Assembly: GCA_016209865.1 (NCBI GenBank)
Contig: JACQVL010000205.1
Location: 1-48,181, forward strand
Direction of reading: 5' to 3'
DNA from: Candidatus Latescibacterota bacterium
Lineage (GTDB): Bacteria; JAAXHH01; JACQVL01
DNA length: 48,181 nt
The notes under the pieces: generated by a model
Told to the model about the DNA's origin: nothing
The model's database searches: none
What the model saw: the letters and a program-made list of their open reading frames with translations, nothing else
Translations under genes and position numbers: made by a program
Shown here: positions 1-8,975 of the stretch, piece after piece
Layout: the number at the start of each line of letters is the position of its first letter
How positions within the stretch are numbered: the first letter of the stretch is position 1

Positions 1-185
1 CCGCCGACGAAGACGGTGTCGAACGTGACGTCGCGCCAGTCCGGCTCCGCAGCCCGGTGCCCCAGCTCGACCGTCAGCGCCTCGAGAAAGCGCCGGGCCA
101 GGTCGCCGCGCCACAGCTCGAACGAGAAGTCGCAGTACGGGCAGGCATGGGCGCAAAAAGGGATGTGAAGGTAGAGGCCAGACAT
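1..185 (-). CDS. hemW: HemW-like radical SAM protein (N-terminal fragment; gene runs off the window start)
   Basis: Reverse-strand translation from ATG at 185: MSGLYLHIPFCAHACPYCDFSFELW..., with the radical SAM CxxxCxxC motif in the HemW-typical GLYxHIPFC..CxYCDF context. Lies next to lepB/lepA. Not in the ORF track because it is truncated. Confidence 0.85.
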   Translation of the reverse strand, partial: MSGLYLHIPFCAHACPYCDFSFELWRGDLARRFLEALTVELGHRAAEPDWRDVTFDTVFVG

Positions 186-192
186 AAAAACG

Positions 193-285
193 ATTTTGGA
201 TTTTAGATTTTAGATTTTGGATTATTCAGGATCGACGAGGCCATAAAGTGTGTCGTGTCCCAATCCAAAATCTAAAATCCAAAAT
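193..285. repeat. Short-word inverted repeat (ATTTTGGATTTTAGATTTTGG / CCAAAATCTAAAATCCAAAAT)
   Basis: Left arm about 193-223 and right arm about 262-285 are reverse complements built from the word GGATTTTAGATTTT. The right arm abuts the lepB stop codon. Confidence 0.85.
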
Positions 286-1103
286 TACTCGATCAGATGT
301 CCGATCCGCCCCCAGCGCACCCGCCAGGGGATATGGACGAGATCGAAGGCGACCTCATACAGGATGGAGGTGAGACTGCCGAGGGGATCGTCCAGCGTCC
401 AGAGCACCTCCGGGTCGCCGGGCTGCTCGTCCCATGACATGTAAATGATCAGGGCCTTGCCTCGGACGAGCCGCCGGTCGAGCGGCCCCCAGAACCGGCT
501 GTCCTTGCTGTTGTCGCGGTTATCTCCCATCATGAACAGGGTCCCGGCGGGAATCTTCACCGGCCCCCAATCATCGCGGGGCCCCTGAGCACGGGAGAGC
601 AAATCCGGGTCGATATGCTTGGCGAGCGGGGGGAGCGGTTGCTTCACCCCATCCACGTCCACGACTTTGTCCCGAACCTCGACCGTCTGCCCGCCCACGG
701 CGATGCACCGCTTGATGTAGTCCTTCGTCGGGTCTTCCGGGTACTGAAACACGATGATATCCCCTGGCTTCGGCTCTCGAATCGCGGGCAACCGGACGTC
801 GGAGAGGGGAATCCGCGCCCCGTAGATGAACTTATTGACGAGGAGAAAATCCCCGATCAACAGGGTATCTTCCATCGACCCGGAGGGAATCCGGAACGCC
901 TGGATGAAGAAGGTCTTGATGAGGAACGCGGCCACCCCGGCGATGATCAGGGCTTCTGCATACTCGCGGATGACCGATTTGGAGGCGGCTGGACTCTGCG
1001 CCGTCGCGCCCGAGACCGCTGGCTTCCGCTTGCTCCCAGGCTGCGAGCGCGTCCGTCGCTGTTCTTTGATGACCGCGCGACTTGAGCCGGATGACCGGGC
1101 CAT
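285..1103 (-). CDS. lepB: Signal peptidase I (copy 1)
   Basis: FRIPSGSMEDTLLIGDFLLVNKFIYG (Ser box), DYIKRCIAVGGQTVEV (Lys box), MGDNRDNSKDSRFWG; N-terminal TM segment. Confidence 0.95.
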   Translation of the reverse strand: MARSSGSSRAVIKEQRRTRSQPGSKRKPAVSGATAQSPAASKSVIREYAEALIIAGVAAFLIKTFFIQAFRIPSGSMEDTLLIGDFLLVNKFIYGARIPLSDVRLPAIREPKPGDIIVFQYPEDPTKDYIKRCIAVGGQTVEVRDKVVDVDGVKQPLPPLAKHIDPDLLSRAQGPRDDWGPVKIPAGTLFMMGDNRDNSKDSRFWGPLDRRLVRGKALIIYMSWDEQPGDPEVLWTLDDPLGSLTSILYEVAFDLVHIPWRVRWGRIGHLIE

Positions 1104-1113
1104 GAGGCCACTC

Positions 1114-1216
1114 CGATTTTGGATTTTAGATTGGCGATTTTGGATTATTCAGGATCGGCGAGGCTATAGAATGTGTCGTGTCCTAATCCAAAATCCAAAA
1201 TCTAAAATCCAAAATT
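1114..1216. repeat. Short-word inverted repeat, second copy, same word family and same loop as 193-285
   Basis: Left arm 1114-1145 gattttggattttagattggcgattttggatt; right arm 1185-1216 aatccaaaatccaaaatctaaaatccaaaatt. The loop is near-identical to that of the 193-285 element. Confidence 0.85.
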
Positions 1217-1922
1217 ATTCAATCAAATGTCCGATCCGGTTCCACCGGACGCGCCAGGGAGTATGGACGAGGTTGTACCCGACGATCGTGGTGAGGGATG
1301 AGAAACTCTGAGCGGGCTGCGACCAGGACCAGGTTAACGTCGGGTCTTCGGGCTGCTGATCCCACGACCAGTAGATGATCAACGCTTTTCCTTTCACCGT
1401 CCGCCCATCCACAAACCCCCAGAATCGACTGTCCGAGCTACTGTCCCGGTTATCCCCCATCACAAACAGATGCCCCTTCGGGACGACCTTCGGGCCCCAG
1501 TGATCCCGTGGGTTCTGCTGGGCCGGGACGATCATCGGGTCGACATGCTTCGCGTTCGGGGGATCGGACACCGGGCGGCCGTCGACGTAGACGACCTTGT
1601 CCCGAACCTCGACCGTCTGGTCCTCGATGGCCACACACCGTTTGATGAAATCTTTCGTCGGGTCTTCCGGGTACGGGAAGACGATCACGTCCCCCGGTTG
1701 CGGGTCGCGGAGGCCGGGGAGTTTGATGTCCGTGAACGGGACTTGCGGGCCGTAGATGAATTTATTGACGAGGAGAAAATCCCCGACCAACAGGGTATCT
1801 TCCATCGACCCGGAGGGAATCCGGAACGCCTGCACCACATCCGTCTTGATGACGACGAACAGCAAGACGGCAAACACGATCGTCTCGACGTATTCGCGCA
1901 CGATGGATTTCTGTCGAGCCAC
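1215..1922 (-). CDS. lepB: Signal peptidase I (copy 2, tandem paralogue)
   Basis: FRIPSGSMEDTLLVGDFLLVNKFIYG, DFIKRCVAIEDQTVEVRDKVV, MGDNRDSSSDSRFWG; same C-terminal PWRVRW.RIGHLIE as copy 1. Confidence 0.95.
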   Translation of the reverse strand: MARQKSIVREYVETIVFAVLLFVVIKTDVVQAFRIPSGSMEDTLLVGDFLLVNKFIYGPQVPFTDIKLPGLRDPQPGDVIVFPYPEDPTKDFIKRCVAIEDQTVEVRDKVVYVDGRPVSDPPNAKHVDPMIVPAQQNPRDHWGPKVVPKGHLFVMGDNRDSSSDSRFWGFVDGRTVKGKALIIYWSWDQQPEDPTLTWSWSQPAQSFSSLTTIVGYNLVHTPWRVRWNRIGHLIE

Positions 1923-1938
1923 GCGACACCCCCTGTTT

Positions 1939-2008
1939 TGATTGCGGATTGGCGATTGCGGATTGCGGATTGAACATCCAGTCTGTCAAATCGGCAATCG
2001 GCAATTCC
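1939..2008. repeat. Short-word repeat (GATTGCGGATTGGC words with a partial inverted arm)
   Basis: attgcggattggcgattgcggattgcggatt followed by aatcggcaatcggcaatt, between lepB copy 2 and lepA. Confidence 0.7.
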
Positions 2009-2010
2009 TC

Positions 2011-3837
2011 TTACCGCCGTTCGACCAGCTCGCCCTCTCCCCCGCGGATGCCCAGAACGGCTAAGAACGCCTCCTGGGGCACCTCGACGTTCCCAACCTG
2101 CTTCATCCGCCGCTTGCCTTCTTTTTGCCGTTCCAGCAGCTTCCGCTTCCGGGTAATGTCTCCCCCGTAGCACTTGGCGGTGACGTTCTTCCGCAGCGGA
2201 CTGATCGTCTCGCGGGCGATGACCCGGCTTCCGATCGCCGCCTGGATGATCACCTCGAAGAGCTGGCGCGGGATCAGACGGCGGAGCCGGTTGCACAGCT
2301 CCCGGCCCCACTCATACGCTTGCTCCCGGTGGAGGATCATCGACAGCGCATCCACCGGGCCCCCGTTCAACAAGAGGTCCAGCTTGACCAGGTCCGACTC
2401 CCGGTAATCGAGGTACTCATAATCGAACGACGCATACCCCCGGCTGATCGATTTCAATCGATCATAAAAATCGAAGACGATCTCGGACAGAGGCAGCTCG
2501 TAGTGGAGGTCGACGCGGGTCGGGTCGAGGTACTCCATGCTCTTGTAGATGCCGCGCCGCTCTTTCGTCAGTCGCATGATGTTCCCGATGTACTCCGCCG
2601 GGACGACGATCTGGGCGCGGATGAACGGCTCCTCGACCATCAGGATCGAGCCGGGATCGGGCATCAGCGCCGGGTTGTCCACCTCGATGAGCGTCCCGTC
2701 CGTCTTCGTCACCCGGTACTCCACGCTGGGAAGGGTGGCCAGGATGCTCAGCCCGTACTCCCGCTCTAAGCGCTCCTGGACGATCTCCATGTGGAGCAGG
2801 CCCAGGAACCCGCACCGGAAGCCGAAGCCGAGGGCGACCGACGTCTCCGGTTCGTAGACCAGGGCGGCGTCATTCAGTCGGTACTTCTCCAGTGCCTCCT
2901 TCAGCGCCTCGTAGTCCTCAGTGGCGGAGGGATAGAACCCGCTAAAGACCATCGGCTTCGCCTCGCGGTAGCCGGGGAGCGGGATGGCGCAGGGCCGGTC
3001 CGCATCCGTGATCGTATCCCCGACGTTGGTATCCCCGACGTTCCGGATGTTGGCGATGACGTACCCGACTTCTCCGGCGTTGAGTTCGGACACGACCGCT
3101 TTATTGAGCCGCAGGACGCCGACTTCGGCAACCTCGAACCGCTTGCCGTTCGAGCACATCTGGATCTTCATCCCCGGCCGGACCTGCCCTTCAACGACCC
3201 GGATGTACGGCACCGCGCCCCGGTACTGGTCGTAGATCGAATCGAAGATGAGCGACCGGAGCGGCGCGTCGGTGATGTCGGGCGGGGGCGGAATCCGGTC
3301 GATGATCGCACACAGGACGGCATCGATCCCGATCCCCGCCTTGGCGCTGACGCGCAGGATGTCCCCCTCCTCGACGCCAAGAAGGTCGACGATCTGTTTC
3401 ATGACCATGTCGATCTGCACGTTGGGCAGGTCGATTTTATTGATGATTGGGACGATCGTCAGGTTGTTCTCGACGGCTAACATCAGGTTGCTGATCGTTT
3501 GCGCCTCGACGCCCTGCACGGCATCGACGACGAGCAGCGCCCCCTCGCACGCCGCCAGGCTCCGGGACACCTCGTAGGAAAAATCCACGTGCCCCGGCGT
3601 GTCGATCAGGTTCAGGACGTACAGGTCTCCGGCCGGGGTCGAGTATTCCATCCGGATGGCGTGCGCCTTGATCGTGATTCCCCGTTCCCGCTCCAGGTCC
3701 ATATCGTCGAGCACCTGAGCGCGCATGTCCTTCGGGGAGACGGTGCCGGTTCGCTCCAGCAGCCGGTCAGCGAGCGTCGACTTGCCGTGATCGATATGCG
3801 CGATGATGGAGAAATTCCGGATGTGGCTTGTTGCCAT
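2011..3837 (-). CDS. lepA: Elongation factor 4 (LepA GTPase)
   Basis: [68 protein letters not shown]; LepA C-terminal domain present. Start taken at MATSHIRNF (3837), not the ORF-track extension to 3954. Confidence 0.97.
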   Translation of the reverse strand: MATSHIRNFSIIAHIDHGKSTLADRLLERTGTVSPKDMRAQVLDDMDLERERGITIKAHAIRMEYSTPAGDLYVLNLIDTPGHVDFSYEVSRSLAACEGALLVVDAVQGVEAQTISNLMLAVENNLTIVPIINKIDLPNVQIDMVMKQIVDLLGVEEGDILRVSAKAGIGIDAVLCAIIDRIPPPPDITDAPLRSLIFDSIYDQYRGAVPYIRVVEGQVRPGMKIQMCSNGKRFEVAEVGVLRLNKAVVSELNAGEVGYVIANIRNVGDTNVGDTITDADRPCAIPLPGYREAKPMVFSGFYPSATEDYEALKEALEKYRLNDAALVYEPETSVALGFGFRCGFLGLLHMEIVQERLEREYGLSILATLPSVEYRVTKTDGTLIEVDNPALMPDPGSILMVEEPFIRAQIVVPAEYIGNIMRLTKERRGIYKSMEYLDPTRVDLHYELPLSEIVFDFYDRLKSISRGYASFDYEYLDYRESDLVKLDLLLNGGPVDALSMILHREQAYEWGRELCNRLRRLIPRQLFEVIIQAAIGSRVIARETISPLRKNVTAKCYGGDITRKRKLLERQKEGKRRMKQVGNVEVPQEAFLAVLGIRGGEGELVERR

Positions 3838-3901
3838 TAGACAGGCACGATGGGAAGGTGGTGGTGATCGAAGGGGAGCCGCAACGTCATCGAGGAAAGC
3901 C

Positions 3902-4492
3902 TCAGGAGTACGATTCGTCCGGAGCCGACTCGAACTCGGCGGTTTGGAATCCATCGATCATCTTCAGGATGACAAACGCCACCCCGACGGCGATCAGCAC
4001 TGAGACGATCGGTTCGAGCCGTTGGGGCTCAGGCAGCACCGGGAACCGGTATCGCAGCCCCTCCAGGCTGGCACGCAGGGTGTTGACCACGAACTGGAAT
4101 GGCGCGGCCATGGCCTTGGTCCCGGCCGTCATCTCCGGCACCCCCTGGAACCCCCGGATGATCGCCGTGCGGTACACCCATGCCACGGTTCCGGTCAGGC
4201 TCCCCAGGACTCCGACGATCGCCCAGAGCACCCTGACCGGCACGCGGCCGAAGACCAGCACCGGGGCAGGCAGCCGGTCGAGCACCTTGATCGTAAACGC
4301 CGGGGATGGCTGGAGCGGCGGTGCGTCCGCCACCGCCTGGACGACCGCACGGAGCACCGTGTAATCGGTCTGGCACGCGCGACAGTGAGTGAGATGACGG
4401 TCGAGAACGGCCCGCTGCTCATCGACGAGCGTCCCGCTCAGAGCTTCATGCATCAGGGGGTGGATCTGACGACATTCCATAAAAGTCATCAC
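3902..4492 (-). CDS. Putative anti-sigma factor, N-terminal zinc-finger (zf-HC2-like) plus TM segments
   Basis: [35 protein letters not shown]; hydrophobic segments; directly downstream of an ECF sigma gene on the same strand. Confidence 0.75.
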   Translation of the reverse strand: MMTFMECRQIHPLMHEALSGTLVDEQRAVLDRHLTHCRACQTDYTVLRAVVQAVADAPPLQPSPAFTIKVLDRLPAPVLVFGRVPVRVLWAIVGVLGSLTGTVAWVYRTAIIRGFQGVPEMTAGTKAMAAPFQFVVNTLRASLEGLRYRFPVLPEPQRLEPIVSVLIAVGVAFVILKMIDGFQTAEFESAPDESYS

Positions 4493-4501
4493 CTTTTTAA
4501 G

Positions 4502-4605
4502 AACGTTGGCACGTTAGCACATTAGCACGTTAAAAGATAGAGTCATACTACCTCTTTGTCAACAACGTTCTCACGTGTCAACGTTCCAACGTGTCAACGC
4601 GTCAC
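4502..4605. repeat. Short-word inverted repeat (ACGTTnnCACGTTAGCAC / GTGTCAACGTTCCAACGTGT) between sigma and anti-sigma genes
   Basis: aacgttggcacgttagcacattagcacgtt on the left; aacgttctcacgtgtcaacgttccaacgtgtcaacg on the right. Confidence 0.7.
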
Positions 4606-5186
4606 TGGAGTTCTTGCGGCTCAAGCGCTTCAAGAGCACGACGTTTCAGCGCCTCACGCGCCCGGAAGAGATGGGCCTTCACCGTCCCGATCGGCAGGTT
4701 GAGGATCTCGCTGATTTCTTCGTACGAACAGTCTTGAATGTGATAGAGCATCAACACGGCGCTGTATTTCGGGGAGAGCGAGGCGATGAGCGCGTGAACC
4801 CGTTCCCGGAACTCATTCCGCTCGACGAGCCGGTCCGGGCTCTCCCCCCGGTCGGGCAACTGCAGCGGGACGCTCTCCTCGTCCTCCTCCATCGAGGCCT
4901 CGATCGAGGTGGCATCGAACCGGGTCTGTTTTGCTTTCGTCAGGCAGACATTCATGGCGATCCGGTACAACCAGGTGCTGAACTTCGAGTCGCGCCGGAA
5001 CTGATCCAAGGCCCGGTAGGCACGGATGAACGCGTCTTGAGCGGCTTCTTCAGCATCTTCACGCTTGCCGATGATCCGGCACGCCATGCTGAAGACGGCC
5101 GTCTTGTGCCGTTCAACGAGGGTGGCGAACGCCGACCGGCTTCCCTGCTGAGACAGCTCGACGAGTTCCTCATCGCTCAGGTCCAT
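4602..5186 (-). CDS. RNA polymerase sigma factor, ECF family (sigma-70)
   Basis: DEELVELSQQGSRSAFATLVERH, EEAAQDAFIRAYRALDQFRRDSKFSTWLYRIAMN (region 2), region 4 KYSAVLMLYHIQDCSYEEISEILNLPIGTVKAHLFRAREALKRR. Confidence 0.95.
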   Translation of the reverse strand: MDLSDEELVELSQQGSRSAFATLVERHKTAVFSMACRIIGKREDAEEAAQDAFIRAYRALDQFRRDSKFSTWLYRIAMNVCLTKAKQTRFDATSIEASMEEDEESVPLQLPDRGESPDRLVERNEFRERVHALIASLSPKYSAVLMLYHIQDCSYEEISEILNLPIGTVKAHLFRAREALKRRALEALEPQELQ

Positions 5187-5251
5187 GCTCCTCTCTCGCC
5201 GCTCAAGACCCCGATCCGGTCATTTCAAACATAAGACTACGGAGCAAGGAA

Positions 5252-5376
5252 GAATGTTTCATGACTGCAACGATGAACGATGAATGATGAAGAAAAGACC
5301 CATCTTACGAAGATTTTTTGGGGTTCATTCCTCATCCCGCATTCATCATCCATCGTGGCTGTTACATTCATCATTG
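5252..5376. repeat. Short-word inverted repeat (CGATGAACGATGAATGATGA / TCATTCATCATCCATCG)
   Basis: Left about 5252-5292, right about 5323-5376, in the divergent gap between the sigma gene and the 5525 gene. Confidence 0.7.
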
Positions 5377-5524
5377 CCCTGCAAACATGCAAGAAGAAAA
5401 TGCGGGAGCGGTGAAACATTCTGTCAGGACGCCAGGTCGTACCAGTAGCACGAGCGAAGCGGTCATGCTTCAGATGGGGTGACGTCGTCGATCGCAGATT
5501 TTCTTTCAAGAGGAGGCGCTTCAC

Positions 5525-6004
5525 ATGGGAAGGTCGGGGATCTGGATGCCTCTGAATGCCTGGCCGATGCTGTCCTTCTTCCAGGGGACTGATCCGTTCG
5601 GGTCGATCGGAGGGAAGGACGGAATGAGCGGGATTACAGGCCTCATGGCGGTCATCCTCTCGACGACCTGCGCGATGATTATCTGCGCGGGGCTGGTCAT
5701 CTATCTTCTCCGGCACCAGAAGATGCGACACCAGGAGAAGCTGGCGATGATCGAGAAGGGGATTTATCTCGAAACACGGAGGCAGGAGGCCGGGGTTCCG
5801 TCGCTCGCCATCATCATCCTGGTCGGGATCGGCCTGGCGACGCTCGCCTCGAACGAGGAGCCGTTCCTCGGGTTCGCGCTCTTATTCATCGGCGTCGGGC
5901 TGATCGTCCGTGACCGGCTGCTCCGCCATAAGAAGCGGACGACGGGCCGGTTGTCGACGGGGCCGTTGGAGGACAAGCCGAAACAGCAAGAGCCCTGGCA
6001 ATAA
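5525..6004 (+). CDS. Membrane protein, DUF6249-like
   Basis: TM segment then RHQKMRHQEKLAMIEKGIYLE and two further hydrophobic stretches; strong SD (gaggagg) before ATG 5525. Confidence 0.6.
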   Translation: MGRSGIWMPLNAWPMLSFFQGTDPFGSIGGKDGMSGITGLMAVILSTTCAMIICAGLVIYLLRHQKMRHQEKLAMIEKGIYLETRRQEAGVPSLAIIILVGIGLATLASNEEPFLGFALLFIGVGLIVRDRLLRHKKRTTGRLSTGPLEDKPKQQEPWQ

Positions 6005-6047
6005 TGCGTCACAGTCGAGACCCAGCAAACGAAGGAGGGATTCACGC

Positions 6048-6221
6048 ATGCCCGATATCTTCTGGATCTTTGCAGGGATTGCGCTCGTCATCTTAGCGAG
6101 CGGGTATATGAAGACGATGAAATATGCGCACGGCGGTCATGGGACGAGCGCCGAGTTGGATGAGATCAAACGGCGACTGGACCGAATCGAAGAACATTTG
6201 GACCTCAAAGAGAGTCGTTGA
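6048..6221 (+). CDS. Small single-TM protein with coiled-coil tail
   Basis: MPDIFWIFAGIALVILASGYMKTMKYAHGGHGTSAELDEIKRRLDRIEEHLDLKESR; SD gaaggaggga just upstream. Confidence 0.65.
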   Translation: MPDIFWIFAGIALVILASGYMKTMKYAHGGHGTSAELDEIKRRLDRIEEHLDLKESR

Positions 6222-6237
6222 AGGGGGGGATGTGACG

Positions 6238-6894
6238 ATGAACGAGAAGCGGTTGCATAAATCAGCGCATGACAAGATGATCAGCGGGGTGTGCGGGGGG
6301 CTCGGTCAGTATTTCGGGGTCGACCCGACCCTGGTCCGGATCGCCTGGGTGGCGATCTCCCTGATCTCCTTCCCGGCTGGCCTGGTGATCGGGCCGCTCG
6401 CCTACCTGGCCGCCATGCTGATCATCCCGCGGGACCCGGAGGAGATGACGCTTCCGACGGACGAGCCTCCGGCGGAACCGGAGTACAAGAGCAACAACCT
6501 GCTCTGGGGGGTGGTGCTCATCCTTCTGGCGCTCGTCGTGCTCCAGTGGCAGCGAGATCTCCTGCCCTTCCCTTTCCACCGGGGACGGGGCAATTTCTTG
6601 CCCCCCCTTGTCTTGATAGGAGTCGCGATCGTGTTGATGCTCAGATATCGGCCAGAGATGGCGGACAGACTGCGCACGATGGCAGGAGAGCGGCGGCTCT
6701 ACCGCTCGGAGACGGACAAGAAACTGTTCGGGGTGTGCGGCGGGCTGGCGGAATCGTTCAACATCGACCCGACGCTCGTCCGGCTGGCCTGGGCGTTCGG
6801 CACCCTGTTGTCATCCGGGATCGGCTTGATCATCTATGCGGTCATGGCCTGGGTGCTCCCGGTCGGTCGTCCGGGGACGATTAAACCGTTGTGA
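6238..6894 (+). CDS. PspC-domain membrane protein with two PspC modules
   Basis: RLHKSAHDKMISGVCGGLGQYFGVDPTLVRIAWV and RLYRSETDKKLFGVCGGLAESFNIDPTLVRLAWAF, each followed by TM. Confidence 0.9.
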   Translation: MNEKRLHKSAHDKMISGVCGGLGQYFGVDPTLVRIAWVAISLISFPAGLVIGPLAYLAAMLIIPRDPEEMTLPTDEPPAEPEYKSNNLLWGVVLILLALVVLQWQRDLLPFPFHRGRGNFLPPLVLIGVAIVLMLRYRPEMADRLRTMAGERRLYRSETDKKLFGVCGGLAESFNIDPTLVRLAWAFGTLLSSGIGLIIYAVMAWVLPVGRPGTIKPL

Positions 6895-6910
6895 GTCTGT
6901 CTGTCGTTCC

Positions 6911-6976
6911 AAGCGCGAGCGTGAGGGCAGCGGGTCTGCAGAGGACAGGAAGCCGCTGCCCGGCCTCGCGCTTTTT
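6911..6976 (+). terminator. Rho-independent terminator after the PspC gene
   Basis: GCGCGAG (6913-6919)/CTCGCGC (6965-6971) and GGGCAGCGG (6925-6933)/CCGCTGCCC (6953-6961), then TTTTT. Confidence 0.75.
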
Positions 6977-7003
6977 GTGTGTGGTCATTTTCCTGTTAAA
7001 GAC

Positions 7004-7032
7004 TTGACATCTTATGGTCTCTCTTGTATCAT
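7004..7032 (+). promoter_or_regulatory. Sigma-70-type promoter for the PP2C/kinase/VWA/FHA operon
   Basis: TTGACA (7004-7009), 17-nt spacer, TATCAT (7027-7032). Confidence 0.75.
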
Positions 7033-7148
7033 CAACGCAGGTTAAACCGCGTGTGCTCTACGCGGGGCGCGAGAGCCCGGATGGGTTGTGGCAGCGCATG
7101 CATGGCCGCTGGCGGCGCGCGCGGGCGTTGTGGGGGGGGAGACCACCG

Positions 7149-8879
7149 ATGCGATGTCCAGGGTGCGGAGCGGAAATCTCGGAGACTGACCAGGAACAGT
7201 GTCCGTCGTGCCAGACCCCTTTGCTTCAAGCCGGGACGTTTCCTCCGGAGACGGCACCAGACTTCACGGCGCGACCGGCACCCCTTGCAGCCGGGACGCT
7301 CGTCCGGGAACGGTACACGATCCTGGATGTCCTGGCGCGTGAGGAAGACCGGACCGTCTATGTCGCGACCGAAGGGGGAAACATCCGGCGGTGTGTGCAA
7401 TGCGGTACGTCGACGCAGGGGGCGGAGAGCGAGTTTTGCGATGAATGCGGGGCCGAGTTGTTGCCCGGACGGTACCGGGTGACCGAATGGTGGACCGGGG
7501 TGGACCTGGCGGGCCTGGACGCGTTGACCCGGTCCGGTCTGACCCATGACGGCTGGGTCGCCCCGATCGATTGGTTTATCTGGGATGGACGCCGGTACAT
7601 GGCGCAGGTCGACCGCGACGGCCAGTCACTGCTGGCGATGAGCCGCCCGTCCGATTGCCTGGAGGTGCTGACCTGGGGGTTGACGCTCGGTGAAGCCATC
7701 AAGACGCTGCATACAAATGGGTTTGCCGGTCTGTTCCTCCATCCGAAGGATGTGATCGTCACCCCAGACCGCCGGATCAAGATCGTGGATTTTCGAGATA
7801 TCGTCGTCTATCCGGGCGGGCCGTCACTTCCTCAGGAGGCGGTGACCGCGGCCCAGCAGCAGGACATCCAGAATCTGGGGATGATTCTCACATTTCTCTT
7901 GAGTAACGGGCACGATCACCCGGAGACGCCCTGCGACACCCCGTCGTTTCAGTCCATCGTCACACGGATGGCATCGAACGGGTACCCTGAAATCCAGACC
8001 GCGCTCGATGACCTCCGGGGACTGCTCACGCCGACGCCGGTGACTGTGCCTCCTGCCGTCGAGCGCCCCCGGCCGCGGCGGAAGGGTTTGCAGTACCTGG
8101 TGGCGAGCCGGTCCGACATCGGTCAGGTCCGGGGATTGAACGAGGACAGTCTCATCACCCTCGACCTCTCCACCATCCGGGAGTCGAGCAACGAAGCGGT
8201 GGGGGTGTACATCGTGGCGGATGGGATGGGGGGCCATGAAGGGGGTGAGGTCGCCAGCCGGATTGCCGTGGGCACGATCATCTCCCACCTGGTTCACCCG
8301 GCCCTCCAGCCAACCCTCGCCGGGGGGACAGAGGGGCTGGATGAAGAGGTGTACGCGACCGCCCTCAAGGACGCCATCCATGCCGCCAATCAGGCAATCC
8401 TGGCCGCGCGACGGGAGAATTATACCGATATGGGCGCGACGGTCACGGCCGCCCTCGTCGTCGGGTCGTTCGCGTGCGTGGCCAACGTCGGGGACAGCCG
8501 GGCGTACCTGTTCCGGGAGGGGCGGCTCAAGCAGGTGACGATCGACCATTCCTTAGTAGCCAGGATGATCGCAGTCGGGATGGTCCGGCCAGAGGAGATC
8601 TATACCCATCCTCAGCGGAACCAGATCTACCGGGCCTTAGGAGACAGCACGAAGCTGGAGGTCGATCTGTTTCGGCTCACCTTGGTGCCGAGCGATCGTC
8701 TGATCCTGTGTTCCGATGGGCTGTGGGAAATGGTCCACGACCCTACGTTCGAGGCGATCCTCGGCGAGGCGGAGTCGCCCCAAGATGTGTGCGAGACGCT
8801 GGTGGCGGTTGCCAATGCGCATGGCGGGGAGGATAATATCTCAGTCATTGTCGTACAGGCGGTCGAGTGCGAACACTGA
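7149..8879 (+). CDS. Zinc-ribbon/kinase-like (probably inactive)/PP2C Ser/Thr phosphatase fusion
   Basis: MRCPGCGAEISETDQEQCPSCQTPLL zinc ribbon; a second CxxC pair ribbon (CVQCG..CDECG) inside a kinase-fold-like region; PP2C motifs SDIGQVRGLNEDS, VYIVADGMGGHEGGEVAS, VANVGDSRAYLFREG, LCSDGLWE. Start moved downstream of the promoter. Confidence 0.9.
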   Translation: MRCPGCGAEISETDQEQCPSCQTPLLQAGTFPPETAPDFTARPAPLAAGTLVRERYTILDVLAREEDRTVYVATEGGNIRRCVQCGTSTQGAESEFCDECGAELLPGRYRVTEWWTGVDLAGLDALTRSGLTHDGWVAPIDWFIWDGRRYMAQVDRDGQSLLAMSRPSDCLEVLTWGLTLGEAIKTLHTNGFAGLFLHPKDVIVTPDRRIKIVDFRDIVVYPGGPSLPQEAVTAAQQQDIQNLGMILTFLLSNGHDHPETPCDTPSFQSIVTRMASNGYPEIQTALDDLRGLLTPTPVTVPPAVERPRPRRKGLQYLVASRSDIGQVRGLNEDSLITLDLSTIRESSNEAVGVYIVADGMGGHEGGEVASRIAVGTIISHLVHPALQPTLAGGTEGLDEEVYATALKDAIHAANQAILAARRENYTDMGATVTAALVVGSFACVANVGDSRAYLFREGRLKQVTIDHSLVARMIAVGMVRPEEIYTHPQRNQIYRALGDSTKLEVDLFRLTLVPSDRLILCSDGLWEMVHDPTFEAILGEAESPQDVCETLVAVANAHGGEDNISVIVVQAVECEH

Positions 8880-8975
8880 GCGGCCAGGAGCGCATGACGG
8901 ACGGACGGGAGCGGGACGGTGCCAGAGGATCATCCTTTCCGACGGATCAGGGGCGCGGCGACGAGGTGAGGGGCG

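Noticed and set aside
3838-3954. N-terminal extension of lepA
   Set aside because: LepA homology begins at MATSHIRNF; the extension is unrelated sequence.
5237-5731. 164-aa minus-strand ORF
   Set aside because: Reads through the short-word repeat and antisense of the 5525 gene; no SD or family motif.
7014-7148. Upstream extension of the PP2C ORF
   Set aside because: It would start between the -35 and -10 boxes of the promoter, upstream of the expected transcript start. The zinc ribbon begins at ATG 7149 after a G-rich SD.
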